Part shown: positions 1 to 8,667 of the stretch, piece after piece | Numbering within the stretch: position 1 is the stretch's first letter | Layout of the letters: each line of letters opens with the position of its first letter | Assembly (NCBI RefSeq): GCF_001280065.1 | Contig: NZ_LGEA01000114.1 | Span: 392,635-444,066 of the forward strand | From: Streptomyces sp. NRRL B-1140 | GTDB lineage: Bacteria; Actinomycetota; Actinomycetes; Streptomycetales; Streptomycetaceae | Reading direction: 5' to 3' | Length of the DNA: 51,432 nt | Position numbers and translations under genes: made by a program | The notes under the pieces: model-generated | The model's database searches: none | What the model was told of the DNA's origin: nothing | The model's input: only the letters and a program-made list of their open reading frames with translations

Positions 1-120
1 CACCTCGCCGGCACCACCGAGCACCGCCGTCCGCTCCCCATCACGACCGGCCACGGCGGTCACCTCGCCGGCACCACCGAGCACCGCCGTCCGCTCCCCG
101 TCACGACCGGGCACGGCGGT
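1..120. repeat. 60-bp tandem repeat (two near-identical copies) inside a coding region
   Basis: Bases 1-60 and 61-120 differ at only two positions (40/100 and 51/111), and 121-180 looks like a diverged third copy. The unit is a multiple of three and encodes 20 residues made of two related ten-residue halves, so copy-number changes keep the reading frame. The array may continue beyond the left edge. Confidence 0.9.
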
Positions 121-282
121 CTGCTCGTCGGCGCTGCTGAGCACCACGGTCTGCTCGTCGCTGCGACCGGGGCTTCGACCGGGCACCTCTGGCCGCTCCC
201 CCGCCGAGCCCAGTACCGCTGTCAGCTCGTCGTCGGTCGGCCCGGTCGGCACGGACGTGCGGTCGTCGTCGTGTGCGCTCAT
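1..282 (-). CDS. Repeat-rich hydrophilic protein next to Ser/Thr kinase, partial (C-terminus beyond window)
   Basis: The frame is open from an ATG at 282 to the window edge, giving the first 94 residues. The protein is acidic and hydrophilic, with no signal peptide or membrane segment in the visible part. It is built on a roughly ten-residue unit of the type xxE(R/V/Q)TAV(L/A/P)G(G/R); the last two 20-residue blocks are nearly identical. Its ATG overlaps the TGA of the upstream kinase gene in an ATGA junction, so the two are probably translationally coupled. The repeated Thr in an acidic E-x-T-A-V context could be phospho-acceptor sites for that kinase; this is inference. The missing part may carry the defining domain, so no function is assigned. 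Confidence 0.7.
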   Translation of the reverse strand, partial: MSAHDDDRTSVPTGPTDDELTAVLGSAGERPEVPGRSPGRSDEQTVVLSSADEQTAVPGRDGERTAVLGGAGEVTAVAGRDGERTAVLGGAGEV

Positions 283-1937
283 CGCAGATCGCACCCCCTG
301 GTGAGGAGTTGCTGCGAGGCGCCGCCGTCGGCGGCGGCCGGGTTCGTGGTGGCCTGCACCGTCCAGTAGCAGCCGAGGTTCCGGAAGGTGTGGTCGACGC
401 TGAGCGTGTACTGGGTGGCGCCGCTGCGCTCGAAGGTCTCGGACGCGCCGTCGGCCGTGCCCGGCTGCCCCGCGGTGTCCCCCGAGAACCAGGAGACGGT
501 GATGGAGACCGGGCCGGTGCCGTCCGTGGTGATGCCGAGGGTCGCCGTGGCGGTCGTGGGGCCCGTCTGCCGGAAGGCCGACACAGTGACGTCCTTTACG
601 GCGGGCCCGGAGGGCGGGGCCGGGGCCGTGGTCGTCGGCGTCGTCGCGGTGGGGGGTGCGGTGGCCGTCGCGGCGGGAGCGGTCGTCTCCTCGCCTCCGG
701 GCGGGGCGGCGGAGGCCGGGGGCGAACCGGTGGCGGTGGCCGCCGGGTCGGAGGCCGACAGGGTGGGGGACGGCGACGGGACGGCCGAGACCGTGGGAGT
801 GGCGGACGGGGAGGCGCCGGCCGGGCCGGCAGATGCCGCCGGGCCCGCACCGGACCCGGCGCCGGTGGTGGCCAGGGCCTGGGCCGCCCGCTGCGCCGCG
901 GTCCCGGGGGCGTACGGCAGCCCGTACGTCAGCAGGGCGCCGAGCAGGACCGCGGCGGCGGACACGAGCAGTCCGGCGCGTCCGGGCAGCCAGGGGCGGG
1001 CCCGGCCGGGGCCCGGCGTCCGGCTCAGCACCGTGCGAGCGGTGTCCGTGGTGCTCCGGGGGGCCGTGCGGGCCGAGGGAAGGAGCAGGGGCAGCAGGGC
1101 CACCAGCGCGGCGAGCCTTCCCCGGCCGGTTTCCTCCCAGTCGGTGCCGTAGGCGGCGCCTGCGACCGCCTCCAGTTCGACGACGAACGCCTCGGCCTGT
1201 CCGGGGCGATGAGCCGGGTCCTTGGCCAGACCGCGCCGCACCAGCTCCCGCACCGCCTCGGGGACCTCCTCGGCGGGGACGGGCGCGTCCAGGTGCCGCA
1301 GCGCGAGCTCCGCGAGGTTGCCGCCGTCGTACGGCTTGCGACCCGTCAGGCACTCGAAGAAGGTGGCCGTGGCCGCGTAGACGTCGGAGGCGGGCGAGGC
1401 CGGTGAGCCGGTCCACTGCTCGGGGGCCATGTAGGACGGGGTTCCCGCCACACCGGCGCTGGTGCCCGCGTCCACGGCGATGCCGAAGTCGACGAGCTTG
1501 GAGGACCCGTCCGGTGCGACCAGGACGTTCTCCGGCTTGTAGTCGCGGTGGACGACGCCGAGGTGGTGCGCGTCGGCCAGGCCGAGCAAAGACCCCTTGA
1601 GAACGACGAGCGCGGCCTCCGGAGCGAGGGGGCCCTCCCGCCTGAGCAGGGTGCGCAGCGGGACGCCGTCGACCAGCTCCATCACGATGGCGGCGCCGTC
1701 CGGGCTTTCCACGTACTCGTACAGCCCGGCGACGTGGGGGCTCTCCAGTCCGCCGAGCAGCCGTGCCTCCGCCCGGAAGTCGCGCACGAACCCGGGCCGG
1801 GTGCGCAGCGACTCGCTGAGGTACTTCACGGCGACCGGGAGACCGGTCTCCTCGTGCACGGCGAGGACGACCCGGCCGCTTGCCCCTGACCCGAGTTCGA
1901 GCGACTCGGTGTATCCGGGCACCGCCCATGTGTTCAT
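279..1937 (-). CDS. Membrane-anchored Ser/Thr protein kinase (PknB-like) with extracellular beta-rich domain
   Basis: The 552-residue protein has an N-terminal Hanks-type kinase domain: glycine-rich loop GSGASG near residue 17, invariant Lys38, HRDYKPEN at 130-137, DFG at 150-152 and a GTPSYMAPEQ activation/P+1 segment near 165. One transmembrane helix lies at about 321-340. A Pro/Ser/Thr-rich linker follows (about 350-450), then a roughly 100-residue exported domain with two Cys (GCYW and RGC near the C-terminus) and no PASTA repeats. The ATG at 1937 was chosen over 1991 because GGGGGG sits 6 nt upstream and the next residues begin the usual kinase lead-in. A phosphatase gene lies upstream on the same strand, and the downstream repeat protein overlaps by 4 bp. 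The extracellular ligand is unknown. Confidence 0.92.
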   Translation of the reverse strand: MNTWAVPGYTESLELGSGASGRVVLAVHEETGLPVAVKYLSESLRTRPGFVRDFRAEARLLGGLESPHVAGLYEYVESPDGAAIVMELVDGVPLRTLLRREGPLAPEAALVVLKGSLLGLADAHHLGVVHRDYKPENVLVAPDGSSKLVDFGIAVDAGTSAGVAGTPSYMAPEQWTGSPASPASDVYAATATFFECLTGRKPYDGGNLAELALRHLDAPVPAEEVPEAVRELVRRGLAKDPAHRPGQAEAFVVELEAVAGAAYGTDWEETGRGRLAALVALLPLLLPSARTAPRSTTDTARTVLSRTPGPGRARPWLPGRAGLLVSAAAVLLGALLTYGLPYAPGTAAQRAAQALATTGAGSGAGPAASAGPAGASPSATPTVSAVPSPSPTLSASDPAATATGSPPASAAPPGGEETTAPAATATAPPTATTPTTTAPAPPSGPAVKDVTVSAFRQTGPTTATATLGITTDGTGPVSITVSWFSGDTAGQPGTADGASETFERSGATQYTLSVDHTFRNLGCYWTVQATTNPAAADGGASQQLLTRGCDLR

Positions 1938-2097
1938 TTCCAGCCCCCCAAAGGCGGCCGCTCCCCAGCGGCCGGCCACATTCGGAGACATATTTTTCGG
2001 CCACTGCGGTTGCGTGGCCAGAAGTGCGCGCGAGGCGTGCCCGGACCGTGACAGAGGCGCGGTCGTCCCGCCGGGGCGCGCTCCGGTGACGCCCGTC

Positions 2098-4587
2098 TCA
2101 GGTTCGGAGCCCGTTCACCTCCGTGCCGGGCACACCCAGCAGGAGCAGCGTCACGTCGTCGTCGGAGATGTCCGTGTCCGCGACGAGGGTCCCGACCAGG
2201 CGGTCCGCCGCCTGGTCCAGGGTGCCCGGGTCGTCGACGGGGGCGCCCTTCAGCGCGAGGTCGACGGTGCGGGTGAGGACGTCGATCTGCGCCTCGATGT
2301 CGGTGCCGGGCCTTTCGACCAGCCCGTCGGTGTAGAGCACGAGGGCACTGCCCGGCGGCAGCGGCCTGGTCGCCTCTTCGAACGGCACCCCGGGTCCCGC
2401 GTCGTTGACGCCCAGCGGCACGCCGACGGGCGAGGTCAGCCGGCAGGCCGGTCCGTCGGGGGGCAGGACGATGACGGGCAGGTGCCCCGCCGAGCAGAGG
2501 GTGACCTCGTGCCTGCTCTGGTCCAGGACCAGATAGACGCAGGTGACCAGTTGGCCCGCCAGGTCGCCCACGAACGTGTCGAGGGCCCCCATCAGCCCGC
2601 TGGGCGTGACACCCGTGCGGGCCAGGGCGTGGGAGGCGGCGCGCAGTTGCCCCATGACGGCCGCGGCTTCCAGGCCCCGGCCCATCACGTCGCCGATGAG
2701 GACGCCTGTGCGGCGCTCGTCGAGAGGGATGACGTCGAACCAGTCGCCGCCGACTCCGGGGTCCTGGACGGACGCCAGGTACCGGTAGGCGCACGGCAGG
2801 TGGGCCAGACGGGGCGGCTCCCCCATGAGGCTGTGCTGCAGGGTGTAGGCGATGCGCCGCTGCTGCTCGTAGCGTTCGGCGCGTTCGGCCTCCAGCCGTC
2901 TGCGCTCGGTGATGTCCCGGACGGTCAGGACCACCAGAGTCTCCTGCTCGGACCGCACACTGCTGACGCTCACCTCGACCGGGAACTCGGAGCCGTCGCC
3001 GCGCAGCCCGAACAGGTCCGTGTCCAGGACCGTCGGCTTCGGAGCACGCAGCCGGAAGTACGCGTCCAGGAGGGCACCGTGCCGTCTGCGCCGGGCGGCG
3101 GGCACCAGGCCGATCACGTCGGTGCCGACCAGGTCGCCCGGCACACGTCCGAACAGGCGTTGCACCTGCGGGTTGGCCATGAGGACGGTGCCGTCGCCGT
3201 CGGTGATCAGGGTGGCGTCGGGAGCGGACTCCAGCAGCGCGAGGAACCGCCGGTGCGACCGCTGGACCTCGCGCTGCGCCGCGACCCGGTCGGTGATGTC
3301 GGTGACGACACCGCACAGGGCGTAGGGCGTGCCGGAGGCGTCCCTGAGCGGGAAGAGGGTGGAGAGGACATCTCGCGCACCGGCCGGCAGGGCTAGCCGT
3401 TCCTCTCGCTGCACGGGTCTGCCCGCCGCCAGCACCGCGAGGTCGGCGGCGCGCACCTGACGCGCGAGGTCGGACGGCATGACCTCGTCGTCCCGGCGTC
3501 CGAGGACCTGGTCCCGGGACAGCTTCAGGCTCTCCTCGAACGTCGTGTTGACCGCCAGGAAGCGGCCGTCCAGGTCCTTGATGAACACCACCGCGGGCGT
3601 GTGGTCCATGAAGGCCTGCAGCAGTGCGTTCTGCCGGACCTGCCATTCGAGACGGCCGTGCGCCACCTCGACACGACGGCCCACGGCCAGGGTCGCGAAG
3701 ATCACCGCGGTGAACACGGCCACATGGCCGCAGACGAGGAGCGCGGTGCCCAGCCGGGATCCGAACACGCCCTCGTCCTCGCCCGCCAGGGTGGCCAGGC
3801 CCAGCAGCGGCGGCACGACCAGGACGGTGACGAACAGCCATCGTCCCAGCGCGCCCGTCGTCCCCGCGTTCAGCAGCAGCCCCGCACAGCCCTCTCCCGG
3901 ACGGGCCAGGAAGAGCGCCGTGCCCAGCAGTATCAGCGCCACCGCGGTGTGCAAAGCCATACCCGAGTAGGGGCCGAACTGCTCCAGTTCGGGCACCGCG
4001 TAGGCCGCCCCGTACAGCCTCAGCATGCCGAGAGCGCCGACGGCCAGTCCCAGGACCTGACTCACCCAGGCGGGAACCCGGGGCGCACCGGCACAGACGG
4101 AACCCACCCCCGCGGCTATCAGCGCCACGGTCGTTTGGGGCGCCATCCGGCCCGGCGGCCCCGTTCCCTGGTGGACGGTGTCGTCCGCGAAGAGGAGCTC
4201 GTCGATCCCCAGATCCGCCCCGGCCGCATACTCCATGAGGGTGAGCGCGCCGAGCAGGGCGACCAGGACCGCCGCCACACGGGAGACAGCGAGCGCCCCC
4301 GGGCGGGCGCCGGCTCGCACGGCCACGTACAGGGAAAGGCCGAGCGCCATGAGGGCGACGGCGGTGTTGGCCTTCATGGCCACCGCGCCAGGGAGCACTT
4401 CCTTCAGGGCATCGGTCCCCGAGATCCATCCGATGAGGCCCACCAGGCCCAGCAGACCGGCCGGCACGGCGGCGGCCCCGGCCACCCGGTGCGCGGTGGC
4501 GAGAGCGCGTGCGTGGAACGGCAGCCCGTCGACCCGCTCCGCGCTGTGTGCGCCAGGCAGCGCGGACGCCTGCTGGTCCCTCGTCAC
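2098..4587 (-). CDS. Membrane PAS-PAS-SpoIIE (PP2C-type) protein phosphatase
   Basis: The 829-residue protein has about seven or eight hydrophobic helices in residues 35-303. A PAS domain (FIKDLDGRFLAVN near 335) and a second PAS domain (about 445-565, LITDGDGTVLMAN) follow, then a SpoIIE/PP2C-like serine phosphatase domain (about 590-820) with VGGDWFDV and LIGDVMGRGLEAA metal-binding signatures. Such proteins dephosphorylate Ser/Thr-phosphorylated partners, often anti-anti-sigma factors, in response to a PAS-sensed signal. The partner is not in the window. The start is GTG at 4587 with AGGGAT about 10 nt upstream. It is co-oriented with the downstream kinase across a 160-bp gap, so a kinase/phosphatase pair is plausible but not shown. 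Confidence 0.9.
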   Translation of the reverse strand: MTRDQQASALPGAHSAERVDGLPFHARALATAHRVAGAAAVPAGLLGLVGLIGWISGTDALKEVLPGAVAMKANTAVALMALGLSLYVAVRAGARPGALAVSRVAAVLVALLGALTLMEYAAGADLGIDELLFADDTVHQGTGPPGRMAPQTTVALIAAGVGSVCAGAPRVPAWVSQVLGLAVGALGMLRLYGAAYAVPELEQFGPYSGMALHTAVALILLGTALFLARPGEGCAGLLLNAGTTGALGRWLFVTVLVVPPLLGLATLAGEDEGVFGSRLGTALLVCGHVAVFTAVIFATLAVGRRVEVAHGRLEWQVRQNALLQAFMDHTPAVVFIKDLDGRFLAVNTTFEESLKLSRDQVLGRRDDEVMPSDLARQVRAADLAVLAAGRPVQREERLALPAGARDVLSTLFPLRDASGTPYALCGVVTDITDRVAAQREVQRSHRRFLALLESAPDATLITDGDGTVLMANPQVQRLFGRVPGDLVGTDVIGLVPAARRRRHGALLDAYFRLRAPKPTVLDTDLFGLRGDGSEFPVEVSVSSVRSEQETLVVLTVRDITERRRLEAERAERYEQQRRIAYTLQHSLMGEPPRLAHLPCAYRYLASVQDPGVGGDWFDVIPLDERRTGVLIGDVMGRGLEAAAVMGQLRAASHALARTGVTPSGLMGALDTFVGDLAGQLVTCVYLVLDQSRHEVTLCSAGHLPVIVLPPDGPACRLTSPVGVPLGVNDAGPGVPFEEATRPLPPGSALVLYTDGLVERPGTDIEAQIDVLTRTVDLALKGAPVDDPGTLDQAADRLVGTLVADTDISDDDVTLLLLGVPGTEVNGLRT

Positions 4588-4867
4588 CGCATTCTCATCC
4601 CTGCCGGATGACCGTCAAACCGCATCAAACAGCCTAAGTAATAGGAAAGGGTATAGCTGTGACGGACGGCGGGCCCTGTGAGGCAGCGGGCCGCATGAAG
4701 CAGTCGAGTGGTGTGAGGTGTCTGGGAAAGCAGCACGTCAGCGACGGCGCTGCCCTCCGAAACCGGCCGTCGGCGTGATCCGGATCGCGTCGGCGGCACG
4801 CCCTCCCGCTCGCCGCCTGCGGCAGACTGGCCGAGCGCCCTCCGCAGACGATTCGGGAGCTTGAGGC
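4588..4867. promoter_or_regulatory. Divergent intergenic region (280 bp) between phosphatase and CoA-transferase genes
   Basis: This stretch has a locally AT-richer segment around 4620-4660, unusual here and consistent with promoters for one or both divergent genes. It includes a small dyad CCTA-AGTAA-TAGG at 4633-4645. I could not place convincing -35/-10 pairs, and a 71-codon minus-strand frame here does not look coding. Confidence 0.35.
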
Positions 4868-6058
4868 ATGAGCGTGCAGCGGTATCCCCTGGCCGGGGTC
4901 ACGGTGGTCAGTCTGGAGCAGGCGGTGGCCGCCCCCTACGCCACCCGGCAGCTCGCCGACCTCGGGGCCCGGGTGATCAAGGTGGAGCGGCCGGGCGGCG
5001 GCGACTTCGCCCGGCGGTACGACACGACCGTGCACGGGCACTCCAGCTACTTCGTCTGGCTCAACCGTTCCAAGGAGTCCCTCACCCTCGACCTCAAGGA
5101 CCCCCGCGGTCACGAGATCCTGCACGACCTCCTCGACGGCGCCGACGTCTTCGTGCAGAACCTCGCCCCGGGCGCCGCCGCCCGGCTCGGTCTGGACGCC
5201 GCCGCCGTCACCGCCCGCCGGCCCAACCTGATCCCGTGCACGATCTCCGGCTACGGCACGACCGGCCCCTGGTCCGACCGCAAGGCCTACGACCTGCTCG
5301 TGCAGTGCCAGACCGGGCTGGTGTCGCTGACCGGAACCCCCGAGGGCACCGCCCGGACCGGGATCTCCGTCGCCGACATCGCCGCCGGGATGTACGCCTA
5401 CAGCGGCGTCCTCACGGCCCTGTACACCCGCGCCACCACCGGGGAGGCCCACCCCGTGGAGGTGTCGCTGTTCGAGGCGCTCGCGGAGTGGATGGGCCAG
5501 CCCGCCTACTACACGCGGTACGGCGGCACCCAGCCCCCGCGGCTCGGCACCCAGCACGCCACCATCGCCCCGTACGGGACGTACACGGCCGCCGACGGCA
5601 AGGACGTGCTGTTCTCCATCCAGAACGAGCGGGAATGGGTGGCGCTGTGCGCCGAGTTCCTCGGGCGTGCGGAACTGGCCGACGATCCCAGGTTCGCCAC
5701 CGGCTCGGATCGCGTCGCCCACCGCGAGGAGCTCAACGCCGTCGTCGCCGAGCGCTGCGCCCGCTCCGGGTCCGACGAGGTCCTCAAGGACCTGGAGCGC
5801 ATCGGCATCGCCTGCGCCGGGGTCAACGACGTGGCCGCGTTCCTGGACCACCCCGTGCTGGCCGCCCGGGGCCGCTGGAGCGAGGTCGAGGTGCCGGGCG
5901 CCACCGTGGAGGCGCTGCTCCCGCCCGCCGACCTGGCGGGTCTGCACACACGCATGGACCCCGTGCCGGAGGTGGGCGAGCACACCGCGGCGATCCTCGC
6001 CGAACTGCACCGCACCGAGGAGGAGGTGGCGGCCCTGCGCGCGGACGGGGTCGTCTGA
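4868..6058 (+). CDS. Class III (CaiB/BaiF, formyl-CoA-type) CoA-transferase
   Basis: The 396-residue length is typical of the family. The N-terminal RVIKVERPGGGD motif and NRSKESLTLDLK segment are family hallmarks, and Asp170 in GISVADIAAG matches the catalytic Asp that forms the aspartyl-CoA anhydride in formyl-CoA transferase. These cytosolic enzymes move CoA between carboxylic acids such as oxalate/formate, carnitine or succinate. The sequence does not reveal the substrate and no acyl-CoA dehydrogenase or decarboxylase is adjacent. The ATG is preceded by a GAGG-type ribosome site. The gene stands alone, divergent from the phosphatase and convergent with terC. Confidence 0.92.
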   Translation: MSVQRYPLAGVTVVSLEQAVAAPYATRQLADLGARVIKVERPGGGDFARRYDTTVHGHSSYFVWLNRSKESLTLDLKDPRGHEILHDLLDGADVFVQNLAPGAAARLGLDAAAVTARRPNLIPCTISGYGTTGPWSDRKAYDLLVQCQTGLVSLTGTPEGTARTGISVADIAAGMYAYSGVLTALYTRATTGEAHPVEVSLFEALAEWMGQPAYYTRYGGTQPPRLGTQHATIAPYGTYTAADGKDVLFSIQNEREWVALCAEFLGRAELADDPRFATGSDRVAHREELNAVVAERCARSGSDEVLKDLERIGIACAGVNDVAAFLDHPVLAARGRWSEVEVPGATVEALLPPADLAGLHTRMDPVPEVGEHTAAILAELHRTEEEVAALRADGVV

Positions 6059-6078
6059 CGGCGGATCCTTCCCCGCCG
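6059..6078. terminator. Short bidirectional hairpin
   Basis: CGGCGG and CCGCCG form six-base-pair arms around an 8-nt loop, filling almost the whole gap between the convergent CoA-transferase and TerC genes. No T-tract is present, as is usual in Streptomyces. Confidence 0.45.
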
Positions 6079-6079
6079 C

Positions 6080-7060
6080 CTAGCGCGGCTCCGCGGCAGG
6101 GTCTGCCGCCGCCTCGGCCTCCTGCCGCCTCGACGCGCGCAGGCTGGTGAACGTCGTGACCGCCAGGACCAGCACGATGAAGCCCAGCGAGAAGGGGATG
6201 CCGATCTCGGGTACGTGGACGCCGGACTCGTGCAGCGCGTGCAGCAGCAGCTTCACGCCGATGAAGCCGAGGATGATCGACAGGCCGTAGGAGAGGTGGA
6301 CCAGCCTCTTCAGCAGGCCGCCGATGAGGAAGTACAGCTGGCGCAGTCCCATCAGGGCGAAGGCGTTCGCGGTGAACACGATGTACGGGTCCTGCGTCAG
6401 GCCGTAGATCGCCGGGATGGAGTCCAGGGCGAACAGCACGTCGGTGGAGCCGATCGCGAGCATCACGACCAGCATGGGGGTCATGATCCGCTTGCCGTTC
6501 TCGGTGATGAACAGCTTCGTGCCGTGATAGCGGTCGGCCACGCCGAAGCGCTGTTCGGCCAGCTTCAGCAGCTTGTTCTCCTGGTACTCCTCGTCGTGGT
6601 CCTGCTTGCGGGCGTCCTGGACCAGCTTCCAGGCGGTCCAGATCAGGAAGGCACCGAAGAGGTAGAACACCCAGGAGAAGGCCGAGATGATCGCCGCCCC
6701 GGCCGCGATGAACACCGCCCGCAGCACCAGGGCCACCAGCACGCCGATCATCAGCACCCGCTGCTGGTACTGCGACGGCACCGCGAACTTCCCCATGATC
6801 AGGACGAACACGAAGAGGTTGTCGACGCTGAGCGACTTCTCGGTGATGTACCCGGCGAAGAACTCGCCCGCGGGCCCGCTCCCACCGGCGAACCACAGCC
6901 CCGCGCCGAACAGCACGGCCAGGAGGATCCACACCACCGTCCACGTCCCGGCTTCCCTGAGGGACACGTCGTGCGGTTTGCGTCCGATGAAGAAGTCGAC
7001 GGCGACGAGTACGCACAGGGCGGCCACGGTCAGCAGCCACACGGCCGGCGAGACGTTCAC
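6080..7060 (-). CDS. TerC family integral membrane protein (metal export / tellurite resistance type)
   Basis: The 326-residue protein has about eight to nine transmembrane helices. The family signature EKSLSVDNLFVFVLI (about 75-90) contains the conserved acidic/Asn residues, and a second conserved motif GSTDVLFALDSIPA recurs in the C-terminal half, as expected for the internally duplicated TerC/Alx fold. A charged cytoplasmic loop with KQDHDEEYQENKLLKL separates the halves. Characterised relatives export manganese or help load metal onto exported enzymes; the substrate here is inferred. The GTG start has AGGAG 7 nt upstream. No ter operon partners are nearby. Confidence 0.93.
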   Translation of the reverse strand: MNVSPAVWLLTVAALCVLVAVDFFIGRKPHDVSLREAGTWTVVWILLAVLFGAGLWFAGGSGPAGEFFAGYITEKSLSVDNLFVFVLIMGKFAVPSQYQQRVLMIGVLVALVLRAVFIAAGAAIISAFSWVFYLFGAFLIWTAWKLVQDARKQDHDEEYQENKLLKLAEQRFGVADRYHGTKLFITENGKRIMTPMLVVMLAIGSTDVLFALDSIPAIYGLTQDPYIVFTANAFALMGLRQLYFLIGGLLKRLVHLSYGLSIILGFIGVKLLLHALHESGVHVPEIGIPFSLGFIVLVLAVTTFTSLRASRRQEAEAAADPAAEPR

Positions 7061-7145
7061 TTGTCACTCCTGATGCAGGTGTGGGGAGCGGACATCCTGG
7101 TCCGCTGTGGCTGGTTTCCGCCACCCCTGTCAGGTGAACAACGGG

Positions 7146-7790
7146 TCAAAGCTGCACGTGCAGCGCTTCCATCACGTCCTCGTCCGTCAGCTGGTCGAAG
7201 TCCTCGTACCAGAGACCCACGGCCATGAACGCGGCCGGCCGGTGCAGGCAGATCACCTCGTCGGCCTCGGTGCGCATCGCCTCGGCGCCTTCCGGGGAGC
7301 AGACGGGCGCGGCCAGCAGCACCCGCGCGGGCGCCTGGCAGCGTACGAAGCGCAGCGCGGCGCGGGCCGTGGAACCGGTCGCCAGGCCGTCGTCGACGAC
7401 GATCACCGTCCGTCCGCGCAGGTCCGGGGCCGGCCGGCCCTGCCGGTACAGCCGTTCGCGGCGCCGCAGTTCGGCGCGCTCCCGCTCGATGACGGGGGCG
7501 AGGGCGGCCTCGCCGATACCGAGATACCGCAGCGCGTCCTCGTCGAGGAGCGGCACCTCGTCCCCGGCCATCGCGCCGACGCCGAGTTCCTCCTGGTGGG
7601 GCGCCCCGATCTTCCGTACGACGAGCACGTCGAGCGGGGCGTCCAGCGCGGCGGCCACCTCGCGCGCCACGGCGACCCCGCCGCGGGGCAGGGCGAGGAC
7701 GAGGGGGTCGGGCAGGTCTCCCGCGCGCTGCCGGGTGCGCAGCGTCGCGGCCAGTTCCCCACCGGCCTGCCGGCGATCACGGAACCTCAT
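7146..7790 (-). CDS. Phosphoribosyltransferase domain protein
   Basis: The 214-residue protein is a type I PRTase fold. The PRPP-binding signature VIVVDDGLATGSTARAAL lies near residues 128-145, with RGGVAVA near residue 40 and the KIGAP segment used for pyrophosphate binding. Stand-alone actinobacterial members of this group have unproven substrates, so no base is assigned. The ATG at 7790 was chosen over GTG at 7799 because GGAGAGG lies 8 nt before it but would overlap the GTG. It is co-oriented with the hydrolase gene upstream (100-bp gap), and together they resemble the common actinobacterial pair of PRTase plus dienelactone-hydrolase-like protein. Confidence 0.88.
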   Translation of the reverse strand: MRFRDRRQAGGELAATLRTRQRAGDLPDPLVLALPRGGVAVAREVAAALDAPLDVLVVRKIGAPHQEELGVGAMAGDEVPLLDEDALRYLGIGEAALAPVIERERAELRRRERLYRQGRPAPDLRGRTVIVVDDGLATGSTARAALRFVRCQAPARVLLAAPVCSPEGAEAMRTEADEVICLHRPAAFMAVGLWYEDFDQLTDEDVMEALHVQL

Positions 7791-7890
7791 GACGGTCACC
7801 TCTCCCCGGCCGGTCCGGCTGCCCGCTGCCTGTCCGGCTCCCGCGTACCCCCGTGCCCGCCGGACGATGCGCTTCCTCCGCGCCCGGCGG

Positions 7891-8550
7891 TCATCGGCCC
7901 GTGGCCGTCCTCAGCTGCTCGTCGCACCACTGCCGGGCGGCGCCGGTGACCTGGTCGAGTGCGCCGGGCTCCTCGAACAGGTGCGTCGCGCCGGGCACCA
8001 CGTGGAGGGTGTGCGGGGCGGGCAGCCGCCGCGCCGCCCCCTCGTTGAGCCGCAGCACGTGGGTGTCCCGGCCGCCCACGATGAGCAGCACCGGAACGTG
8101 CACGGCGTCCAGAGCATCGCCGGCCAGGTCGGGCCGCCCACCGCGTGAGACGACCGCCCTCACCCGGTCGGGACGTTGCGCGGCCGCGACCAGGGCCGCG
8201 CCCGCGCCGGTGCTGGCGCCGAACAGGACGACGGGCAGGCCCGAGGTGCCCGGATCCCTCGCCAGCCAGTCGAGGGCGGCCACCAGCCGGCGGCCCAGCA
8301 GGGGGATGTCGAAGCGGAGTTCGGCGGTGACGGCGTCCCGGCGTTCCTCGTCCTCGGTCAGCAGGTCGACGAGCAGAGTGGCAAGCCCGGCGGTGCGCAG
8401 GCCGGCGGCGACCTCACGGTTGCGGGGGCTGTGCCGGGAACTGCCGCTGCCGTGCGCGAAGAGCACGACCCCGCGGGCGTCCGGCGGCACGGTCAGGTCG
8501 CCGGTGAGACCGGCACCGCCGGCGGGCAGGGTGACCGTCCGGGAGATCAT
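7891..8550 (-). CDS. Alpha/beta hydrolase (dienelactone hydrolase-like)
   Basis: The 219-residue protein has a classic alpha/beta-hydrolase pattern: oxyanion region FAHGSGSSRHSPRN near 31-44, nucleophile elbow GASTGAG near 108-114 with the catalytic Ser, an Asp after VPVLLIVGGRD, and His in GATHLFEEPGAL. The early FAHGSGSSRHSPRN motif is characteristic of the small hydrolases that sit beside phosphoribosyltransferases. The ATG at 8550 has a perfect AGGAGG 8 nt upstream. The substrate is unknown; no signal peptide is present, so it acts in the cytoplasm. Confidence 0.9.
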   Translation of the reverse strand: MISRTVTLPAGGAGLTGDLTVPPDARGVVLFAHGSGSSRHSPRNREVAAGLRTAGLATLLVDLLTEDEERRDAVTAELRFDIPLLGRRLVAALDWLARDPGTSGLPVVLFGASTGAGAALVAAAQRPDRVRAVVSRGGRPDLAGDALDAVHVPVLLIVGGRDTHVLRLNEGAARRLPAPHTLHVVPGATHLFEEPGALDQVTGAARQWCDEQLRTATGR

Positions 8551-8667
8551 CGTCAGCCTCCTCTCCCCCGCTCCCCGTGGTACCCACACCCGGCCGGATG
8601 TCCCATGGCGCGATCCGTGGGATGCGTGTCGTTGACGCCGTCGCCCGCCCCGGTGGAGCGTGAAGGG

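Noticed and set aside
1..180. Tandem repeats as a CRISPR array
   Set aside because: Repeats are contiguous without unique spacers and lie within an open reading frame in multiples of three.
4640..4660. SigB-type promoter around GGGTAT (4649-4654)
   Set aside because: No matching GTTT-like -35 lies 14-16 bp upstream.
4584..4799. 71-codon minus-strand ORF whose stop overlaps the phosphatase GTG
   Set aside because: Composition is Arg/Pro-rich with no recognisable motif, and it covers the promoter region; the GTGA overlap is likely chance.
7061..7145. Manganese or pH riboswitch before terC
   Set aside because: The gap is only 85 bp, includes the ribosome site and shows none of the conserved yybP-ykoY core.
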